NCBI GenBank assembly: GCA_025642065.1
Contig: JAODUP010000270.1
Coordinates: forward strand, 314,001-378,000
Source: Paralvinella palmiformis
Taxonomy: Eukaryota; Annelida; Polychaeta; Terebellida; Alvinellidae
DNA length: 64,000 nucleotides
Direction: 5' to 3'
The number at the start of each line of letters is the position of its first letter. The stretch's first letter is position 1. The position numbers and the translations under genes are program-made. Positions 13,428-24,000 of this stretch are shown here, piece by piece. Under the pieces are notes generated by a model, which was given only the letters and a program-made list of their open reading frames with translations, had not been told where the DNA came from and searched no databases.

Positions 13428-15079
13428 ATGGCGGGTAGGGCTACCTCACATTTATGAGTTTTCGATTTGAGAATTTACACTCGTATACACGGTGTTTGAC
13501 TTTTGGATCTATATTTGCAGATATTCCACTATATGAAGACGACTCGGACAACATACTGGAATCCGGTAAGTCGTTCTCACCGCTAGATGATGCTACTGCC
13601 TCGCTCGTGTTTTTGTTTTTTTGGAGAATTTTCGCAGTCCGCGACTAAATTGTGATCCATTTTGAAGCCAATTTTCGGTTACTTATCGTGCCCAATAACC
13701 GTTGATGTCGTATTCATTCGATTGCTCGTTTTCCATAGAAACGAATGTTAGTAAAATCTCTTGTTGATACCGTGAAACGTGTGTGATTCACGCGCTGGAA
13801 ATTAGGTCGGTATGAGGACGAAAATAGATGATTTGAATAAAAGCGTGCGCCAGAGTGGTCACGTGACACAAACGGGGCTTCCAAATGACCTTCGTTTTTT
13901 GATGAATGGTTACTGAATGGGCCCGCTTCTCTTCGCTTTCTTCTCAATTTCGGCCGATAATGGTCAGCCGAAACCGAACCAGACCTCCAGAGGCAGATGT
14001 CTATTAGCAAAATTTATTACAAACAACGGCACATGCCTTCCGTTTTTGTCATTACATCACTGTGAGTGGCTGCGCCGTTCGGCCGAAGTTTCAGAACAAA
14101 GCGGGCCCCGAATTGGGTCAACGATGGCGTACTATAGAGAATGGATTTTTTTCGCTAGATGCGCGATTTTCGGTGCTCGCCGGCCCCCTAGAGTGTAGTA
14201 GTCGGTAGTAGTACGAGTGTTTTATGTCCGTCAATAAATGCGCTCGGTTTTCCTTCCGGGGGCCGTTCACTCTTGTTTGTTGACTCGGAGTGCAGCGAAC
14301 TGTGATCTAAGACTCCGTTCCTTTGTTTACACTTGGGGGTTATCGATTTTAGTTAGCTGTGGGGTGTATCAGCTGAACGCCGGCTCGCCCTCTTCCTACA
14401 CAAAGCTTCTCCGCGGAACAAAGAAAAAACATGGCCGCTACCTCGGTGGTGGTGGTGGACGACGGCGCTGGCTTGGGTTTGTTTTGATTGGAACCGTTCC
14501 CGCCTTGCCGTGTCGCCGATCGGGTTCTGGTTGTCGTATTGGGCCGGGCGAAGCGGTGGACGACGCTTCGTTGCCATTTTAGATGGCGTTCCACGGGATT
14601 TCACTCTATTATCACCCAGGTTTGTCAATGTTTTCGTTGCCTTTGTTTAGCATATTATCACCCAGGCCAAGTCTGATTTGACTTAAAACCGGAGCACCAA
14701 GCCATGTTCTCTGGCGTTATTGCAGTATATTGGTATCACATTTATTAGATTATTTAACACTGTCAGAAGTGAAACTGTTAAAATTACTTGCATTTAAATT
14801 ATTCGTGTTTAATATGCATTTGTTTACTTTTTACTGTGCAGTCATTCTCCACCAACTACATTAGTAGTAATGATGTCACAGTTTTTCATATAGATATGTT
14901 GGTTGGGAGTCGATTAATGTTGGGTCAACATTGCAGTTTATATAATGTTTATATATTGATGTGTCTCCTTGTATAGACCAAATTGAAGATGTTGGCTATG
15001 ATGAATACGAAAGTGATGCTGGACTTTCAATGTTGGAGAGGCTGGAGAAGTACTGCACTAATGAAAACATGTATACAAG
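13428..15079 (+). CDS. PPP4R1: PPP4R1 N-terminal exons 1-3 (acidic leader)
   Basis: Exon 1 has only 7 coding bases (ATGGCGG) and intron 1 only 86. Exon 2 (45 bases) encodes an acidic [15 protein letters not shown]. Exon 3 continues [20 protein letters not shown] and ends ENMYTR. The acidic/tyrosine-rich leader followed by LERLEKY...NMYTRQM matches the layout of the human N terminus (LGRLDKY...NIFNRQM). Phases 1, 1 and 2 fit exactly. The tiny first exon is inferred from splice consensus and homology only. Confidence 0.75.
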
Positions 15080-18000
15080 GTAATTTGATGACTGTTTGCT
15101 TAATATATACCTTTACTATTGCTTAATGAGATTGTGTTATTTATATAATGTGTTTTTCATTTACTGGGTAGGGATATACTAATGTTTTGTTGGTAATAAA
15201 ACATTGCAGCAGGTTAACAGTGAACCATCTGCCTGCTTTTCTTGGTCAGTGACTTAAGAAATCAGTTGCAAAAATTTGATTAAATGTCCATTTGCTGTTA
15301 TATTTATTGTCAGAGTAGTATTTACTCTCATAAACAACCAGCAATTAGTGCATCAGCTTTAACCCAGAAATAATTATTATGGAAAGTCTTGTAGGTATTT
15401 TCATAGTAGTATTTTAAACAAGTTACTTTTAACATCAATCATCTTTTAAGAGTACATATTCCTTATAAGGGAGATGAAATAAGACTGGGTGACTAGTGAA
15501 TAACTTAGTAGATCTGTGTCGTTATTTTAAAATGTGCTGTGTGCACAGTGAGAATAGGTACTGGACCTTGAATAAAACTATCCACTGAATTTTCCTAATT
15601 TTTAATCATCTTCAGTTGCCTTTGCCAGTATTTTCTTTCATTAGATAGCACATTCAGACTGTTAGTGTGTGTTTAATACATGAGCAGCAAAGAGGTTTGA
15701 AACGTTATTGACATTTGTATTTATCTGTTGATATGGTAAGATTTACTGAATTCTCTAAACATCCAGTATCTGCCGATGTGGTTATGTCTTTATCAATAGG
15801 TAATTACAACAAACCAATTTTAAATGATTTCCCTTTTATGTAGCCCAACAATAATGATCTTATTTTTTTTAAAGTTTTGTTGTCAAAGGTTAAGAGGTGA
15901 ATAATGGCGAAGAATTAATATTTGTTATATTGAATGTTAGTTCAATCAGTGGTGATTACTACATTATTAATGGGACAAATTGTTTGTAATTTCTGCTAGT
16001 GTGTCTCTGTGTTTGTGTGTCGATTAGAAGAGATATACACGCTGTATCTGACAGAAAACATCACATCACTAATAATAGTATGACACATTTTGTTAGTACA
16101 TGGTCACAGCATGTACTGTTAGCAATTTATAATAGTAGTACTAGTATAATGGTGTTTACACCTGGTCACATGTCATCCTCGTACTGGACTATGAAGGTGT
16201 AATTTTCCCACTAGGATTAGTCAACCAGGTTAGTCATCAGTCTGTTGGTTGGTCCACAGCGTGATATTCACTGACTGGTTGTTATTATTTAGTGCAGCAT
16301 TTTATTCAGTGACTCATTACTGTTTGGTATAATACTGTTGGCAGGAATCAGTGAGGCTAATGCTGTGTACCTGATAACCTTGGAATGATGGCTTTTATCC
16401 CTGAAGTGCTAAATATGGAAACAGAAGCAGATGCTGTGTGTTTATGTTGGGAATATTGTTACCTGGCCATTCTCTAGGAGCTCCAGTTATTTAGTTGTTA
16501 TTGGGTCTACCACTGCCAGCTGGATAAATAATGGAAAATCATATGACATGATTATTTTGTTTGAAATGGCAACGCCAGAGATTTATTATTGTGAGAAGTG
16601 TTGTTTATGGTTGTCGTAATCTGTTTGTAACAACAATAGTAGCTATACTGGACAATGTGCTCCTGTGACTTTCTACACATCTGACATGGTTTTGGCTCAC
16701 TAGTAAGTGATTGTATTAGTCCAGGGCATAGGATTAAACTTTGTTTAGTATCACTGTCTGAAAACCATGTTGTTACCATATACTCTTGTGGTGCTTTTCA
16801 GACCGTAAAATTGATAGGGTTGGAAATAGTTTGGCTTTATGGAGGGTTGGTATTAAATATTTTAACATTGTCCTAATTGACAGATTAGTTTACTTGTTAT
16901 TAAATATTTGTTTCGTGTATTACAGACAGATGGTCACAAGGAGTTTGTTGGAAACCATAAGGACAATAGAAAATGAAGAAGAGGCGGAGATATTTCTTAA
17001 AGCCATTTCCACGTTAGCCGATGATTCAGGTGAATAAAGCTTACATAAATTGGTCGGGTGAAAATATTTATCATCTCGGTTGGTCTTGTTTTACGGTGTA
17101 GGTAATGTTTTGTTGTTGTTTGTTAATAATCTGCCATCAGCTGTTGTGCGAAATTGATAAGACTTCGGATTAATATAGGTGTAATCCTTTAGTGATGATA
17201 GTCTGGACCATCATAAATGTGAAGTGGTGCAGTAGCAGGTTGAATGTTTCTATAAACGTATGTCAATACTATTCTGTCTTGTTTAGAGGCAATGGTTAGA
17301 TCAGAGCTCATGGAACACATTCCACACATAGGAGTCTTCTGCTTGGAAAATTTACACATATTCGGTGATCCAATTCCCAAACACCTGCTACCCATTGTTG
17401 TGAAGTACATCACAGATCAGAATAACCAGGTACATACATACATGGTGGTATATTGATGGAATGACACGCCATATTAATGATGGTAATTGTGAGTGTTTAT
17501 CATGCTTTGTCTGACGTGGCTTCATTTCCTTCAATTTATATAGGCAAGAAAGACAAGTCATGCTGCTCTGCTGGTATTGTTGGAGCAGGGTATGATTCAA
17601 AGAGGTAAGACAGTATGTGAAATTTATTGTATTTGTAGATGTGTGATCATAAGGCGTACATTACTATACAAAGGAAGTGTTATTCAACAATTTTTTCATC
17701 GTACTCTGTGCGGTCATTTTGTTTCGACAGGTATAGTTTTGTCAACTATAATATGAACATGTGATTGCTGTGTGTTTGCAGGCGACGTGGAGTGCCAGGT
17801 TTGTCCTGTGATTTTAGAACTGGCCCAGCCAACCAGCAACGATGATTTCCGCACAGAGGCAGCTGCTGTGAGTAATTAAATGAGATGAATTAGTGAGCAG
17901 AAGTAAAATTGTGGGTTATACATGGGAATACATGCAAAGACATCAAGAGCTTTCTTCCGAGATTTTTGTTGTTGTCTCGTCTGACTGATTAGGTTCATCT

Positions 18001-21000
18001 TCTGGATTAAAATCATACTGATTTACCACATTTTACAATTTATCGTTCTTGTCATCACTATCTGTCAAAATAAATAGCTATCAGATGATTTATTAGGTGA
18101 AAAACAGCAAAACCCCTTTGTGCATGTGTAGTTCATCAATGCTGCAAGTGCTGTTTTCACTGGCCAGTGCTGCAAATCGCCCATGCTCTTGATGAGTCGG
18201 TGCAACATTTTATGCCCAAACCACACAGCAAACTGGATAGTCCAGCCAAATATTCAAACATGCTGAGTGTAGATCAGTATGATGTCATTAGCTGAATGTG
18301 ATCTTAGGTACAGAAACCCCATCACAAATTAAGTAGAGTAAGGTACTACTGCATTGAAAGGTATCGACACAATTTCAACCTAAAGTGATACTTCCAAATG
18401 AACTAAACATATTTTGTTCTCTATTGATTGTGTTCCATATTTATATATGTTTGGGAACTGTTATTGTTGGACATCTGATCAAAATGGTATGATACAGACA
18501 AAACCAACAATTATGAAAGTAAAACAGAAAATTCAGTTAAAATACAAAGACAGCTATGTTTATCTCTTCCTGGACAGACCACTTTTCCAGTATTTATGGT
18601 TCTGATCATGGCTTGAATTAATCCTGCCTATTGGATTTATGAATTTACATGTTTTGGAATGTTTGGTGGGATGAAATCGGGGCAGTTGAATGTTTTGGTG
18701 AGCAGATGAAAGTTACACCCCGCCTGCTCTACAGGGATGGTGATTTCAAACGTTATTGTCTAATGCCTGTGCCTGGGGTGGAACTAGCTAGTAAATTGGG
18801 TGACCTAAGTTAATTATTTAATGGATGCATTGCACTGATTGTAATGAAAGTTCATTCCCATGGTAGTAACTAATTCAACAACAGGTAGCCATTATATAAT
18901 AATTTGTGAGAATTGATAATGAAATGTAGATATATCTGATCTTTGTGTCATGGCTTAATCAGCTGAACTTCATTACCATTATTCATCTGGTTTAATTGAC
19001 TGTTGCTTGTTATAGGATTGGTACATCAAACTGTAGGCATGGCTGCATGAAAGACATGGGTAGTGAGATGAGTTACTTGGGTAGCATCTTACTATCCTGT
19101 CTTTCCATGTAGATGTGTTCACTTCACCAAACATCGTGCTGATGGTTTGTAGGTTATGGATTCTTCTGTTGGAAGCGGGAAGATGACCATTTTTACCTGT
19201 GTGAAGGAAGCAGTACAGGGCTAATGCGCTGTGGTCCAGAAGGAAGTGATCTGGTCTGTTATCACATATCACAGCCTGCTTGGATCATAGTGCGTTATCA
19301 TCTAGCAACCAGGTGGTGTTCTTGTTGTAAATACTGAGCCATGGGGTCGCTGTTTGAGTAGCTGCCAAGGTAGCTGTGATGTGCTTCATTCTGACCATAT
19401 CACAGCTAGCTTTGGTGACTCTTCAACTGGCACAGTCATCAGTTGTTAAAGCACTTGGTGAAATATCCTGTAGATGTTGTAGTGTATAAGAGTCTGTTTA
19501 ATCTGAAAAATGTGTTATCTGTTTTATAAGAGGGAAGTTTCATTTCTTTGTAAATCAACAAGGAAGATTGGAGCTGTGTTTGTGGAGGTGTTTTGTTCCT
19601 GTTAAAGTGGCTGCGATGTGCTTTGAAGTTTTGACATATCACAGCCTGCTTTGACAAGAACAGGGTCTCCTTTCTTCAAGTTAGGTGTTTTGAATTTGTG
19701 GGCCATGTTGTGTTCGTGGGAATTGCAGTTGAGATATAGGTGATCTACTTTCTTTGCTGAGGAAGCCTCAAGGTTGGTGTGATGTGTGGGCATTATATCA
19801 TATCACAGCCAGCTTTGATGAGCCTTCTCACTGGGTTGGTCAGCAGATATGATTGTTGGTCAGGTGTAAATTTGTTTGATTCATTATCTTTTTGTCTGAC
19901 TTCCTAATGTGTTTAATTTAGTAATCTGAGGGATAGTTTTGGTAGTTTTTTTTCTTCTTATCAGATTAAGTATATTTTTTCCTGTTTTTAAAATCTATTG
20001 GAGCTGATGGATCTTGTTTGCCAAAGCTTTATTTCGTATTGTGAATTGATTGGAGTCTGTGCTGGATGAACCAGATCTGGTCTTCGTCTGACTTACTGTC
20101 CGACAAAGAGACTGTGAAGTGCTACGGATTACTTCATATCACAGCCTGCTTTGTCGAGCAGCTATCAGGCACGAACAACAAACCTGGGCATACTGTTTGT
20201 GTGTCCTAAGTATATTTTGAAGAATACTGTAGTCTGCGTGTTACCATGTCACATGACTGTTTGGGGGAAATAGTGGCTAAGTTATAATTGTACTTCACCA
20301 TCCACTGAATATAAAGTTGTTACTTGTTTTTAGGAATGCCCAATATAAAAAGTGTTTCTACTGTTTTTGCTAACAGCTGATGTGTAAACTGGCACCATTG
20401 ATAGGCAAAGAAGCCACAGAACGACTCTTCCTGGCGCGGTTCTCCAACCTATGTACTGATGGCTTATTTCATGTCAGAAAGGTAAGTTTTGACTTTTATC
20501 CTGGTAGAAACAGTTTGTTGTGATGTATTGATGGCTGTTGAAATTGAAATGGTTCGTAGTGCAAATAGATGTATATGAAGTTTCTTCAAAGCTTGACTGT
20601 TTCAATAACTGGTTGATTTTATCATTCTTCTTTTGACAGGTTTGTGCAACAAATTTTGGTGACATGTGTCAAGTTGTTGGCCGTAAAAATACAGAAGAAG
20701 TACTGGTAAGTAGATTTTGTGGTTTCTGGGTGTTTACACCTGGCAAGATAACGTGACTATCTTGTAGTCGGGAACTTCATTCCTTGGTTGTCTTTTTTCA
20801 CTCAGCAATCTAGATGGACTACAGTCAATTTAATTAATGCAGCTGTTTTTATGAATTCTCAGAAATTGAAACTGGTTTATTATGAAATGAATTTAATTCC
20901 AATGTTAGTAGTGGATATAGGAGAACAGTTGTATCATTTTATATTAAAACAGTTTGTAATGGAAATGGTAATATATGGTGTATGTTATTTTTTACTGGGA

Positions 21001-24000
21001 TGTGTTTGTTAAATGCATTAGATATTTTGTGAAAATCTTTCTGTTATATCATATTGCCAGTTTTCCCTACCAGGACTCACTCTTTCCTTTGCGGTTATTT
21101 ACAGCTCAACAAGTTCTTCTACTTATGTGAGGATGGTGTTTGGGGAGTAAGGAAGGCCTGTGCAGAGTGCTTCATGCAAGTGTCCTGTATCTGTTCTCCA
21201 GAAATAAGGCGTACAGATCTCGTAGAGGTGTTCAGCAATCTTATCTGTGATCAATCTAGATGGGTCAGTGTCAGTTACAGATAGCAATAACAATGGTAAA
21301 ACTACTTCTAGAGTCATGTTATTTGCAGTGTTAGAATAGAAATGTGTCACATTCAGTATATGAGCAGTGTTCTTTGCAAGATTTGAGTTGGAATTTTTTT
21401 ATATGCTACTTTAGTTAGTGCATCTGTTGTTTGGAATATTAAAGATTTTGTTATCTTCAAAATTAAGGTGATGTTTGAAACGGTTGTAGTTTTAGAATCA
21501 TACTGTAAATTTTTATATGCATTCTGAAATCCATTATCTGGGTTGTAAAAGTGAGTTCTTTTTCAACACCAGGTGCGAATGGCAGCATTTCAAGCCCTCG
21601 GTGGCTTTATATCAACATTTGCCGACCCCAGCAACACTGGCTTATATGTTGGGGACAATGGTAACCTAGTAGTGGGCAAGCCAGAAGACTTTCCTAGGGA
21701 AGTCAGGTAGCAATCCTTTGTACTCGGACGAAAGTCGTTTCCAGAAATTAAATTGATAACATTTTGTAGCCAGTCTTTTTAGATTGTGTATTAACTCTGA
21801 TCAGTCAAGGAACATCTTTTTTAGATCAGACAGCTCCAGTAATAGCAGTACCTGTGATACCACTAACTCTGAACCCACAAATGCTGTATCTGCGATAACT
21901 GAGGTGCAATCTAATGAAAGTCCATCCGACTCAGGTAACAGTGTCCTCAGTGAGGACAGTAGTAAGGAAGAGGGACTCGTTACTGGTGCCTTACTACCAT
22001 CTATGACATTGGTAAAGGATAATGGGGATGAGGATGCTGCATTAGCTTTACATCAGCTTCATTTGAATGAGTCAGTGGAGGAGACGAGAGCACAGAGCTA
22101 CAATGCTGCCGCTGGGGGTCTTGGCTCTGTCGGTGAGGTTTATGCTGACAAATTGGATCCTGCAGTTTCAGACAATGTCGCTTCTCCTGCAGCTCATATA
22201 TCATCATCGGTACCTAGTAATGATCCTACGTGTAATGTTGGAAAACCTGACCAAGAGGCTGCTAGTGGTGTAATTACTGATGGCAAATCAGCAAACAGGA
22301 TGCTAATGTCACATAATTCACCAGCTAATACTAACAATATGGAATTCAACAACTTCCAGTACTGGCGGATGCCTATACCCGAAATTGACATCACCATGGA
22401 TCAGTCAGAATGTAGAAGAACGGCTGACGAAGCTTACTGTGAGGAGGATTTTGGTCTCACCGTTTCAGAAGAGGAGTCGTCGAATCCACATCATCGCAGT
22501 TTGTCAGATTCAAAAGGTGGTGAGGTGGTGGACTGTGAACAAGCCATTTGTGAAATTGGTGGTCACTCACAGATGGATGATGGTGACGTGTGTGGTCCTA
22601 TTTACACTGCTAGCGTACACACAGTTTGTGAGACTGTTGAAGAGGTGGCTAACTTTGGCAGCACACATGTTGTTGGTCAGCATGTTAGTGAAAGGGCGAT
22701 GGCGATAAAAGCTGGTGCAAGTGGTATGTTTTGGTGATTTGACTGTGTCGTGTTGATGTAATATTATTGGTGCTAAATCGTCTTACTAATAAGTAATATG
22801 ATGTTTACTTCAGATGTGCCACCACCTGATGATAATGAAGAACTTGGCATGATGGAGGATTTGCTATTAACTGATCAGGTACAATAATCAGGTAGTTCAT
22901 AAGTATGTCTTGTGCCGTTGAGTGTTTATTCCAAAATAAGATGATTCCAGTCAAAAAGGCAGAAGATCAGATATCTCGGTAACAAGTGTAGATTCACTTA
23001 GCTGTAATCTTCTGTATAGTGTGTTTTGTATTTGATTCATGTATTGTACCACACATGCCTTACATTAAATACATCTTACGCGTACTTCCACACATCTGTA
23101 TATGCTGTATGATCAGATTTAAGTTTAAAAAAATAGAATCACATAGATTATTGTAATTCTTTCACTGGTGTCAGTTCTGTTCCCTGTGCGCTGTAAGACT
23201 ACATAACACATCAGATTTTTACCATTTAATGCATTGTCTATTGATACATTTAATATATGCTAGACACATTTGCATTGTCTCTGTCACATCACTGTATCTA
23301 ACATTTCAGCCTTAAAGATGATATCTACAAAATTTTAAAATATAAATTTTGTTTTAAAGTAGCATTAAAAAAGTATAATATTCTGAATGAGAGACAAGTA
23401 CATTGTGGGTATTTGTGTTGAGAATAAGTATGTGACAGCGGAGTAATGTGCCAGAAATAAGTTAGATTGTGGTCACATGTGGCTAGATTTTCTTATGGTA
23501 GAGGTCATTTTGTTTTTCCAGGATGTTATCCCTCAGATGTTGCTTAACCATTATTTGAGTATGGTAGATCCATCTCGCGCTCAAACAGTTGATTCTGAAA
23601 TTGCTCGTCACTGTGCGTACAGCTTTCCTGCAGTGGCCTATACACTTGGCAGGAAATACTGGCCTTGTCTTAAAGAACTGTATGAAAAATTAGCGCATGA
23701 TATGCAGGTAATTTATTATTCAAGCCATCTATGTTAAAGGGAGGCTGGTTATCTACTTAACAAATAGAAGGCATTTTGGGGTGACAGGGTTGTTGAATAA
23801 ATATTTGTAGGTTAATGTAAATCTATGTTCCATTTATTGATAAAGATTTGCTGTTTGTAGTTGAAGGTGCGTCGCACATTAGCATTCTCCATACACGAGT
23901 TAGCCGTGATTCTTGGTGAGGAAATTACTAATCGAGACTTAGTACCTGTGTTCAACTACTTTCTCAGAGACCTGGATGAAGTTAGAGTAGGAGTCCTCAA

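Noticed and set aside
13454..13648. PPP4R1 start at ATG 13454
   Set aside because: It reads through a good acceptor (ctatatttgcag at 13520) and gives a leader unlike the family, whereas the 13428 start spliced to 13521 yields MAD.
14238..14628. Several 60-114-codon frames on both strands in the GC-rich zone
   Set aside because: High GC reduces stop codons; no homology-like content beyond the 15-codon alternative start noted separately.
18979..19800. Antisense open frames over the microRNA cluster
   Set aside because: Explained by hairpin sequences on the + strand; no coding signature.
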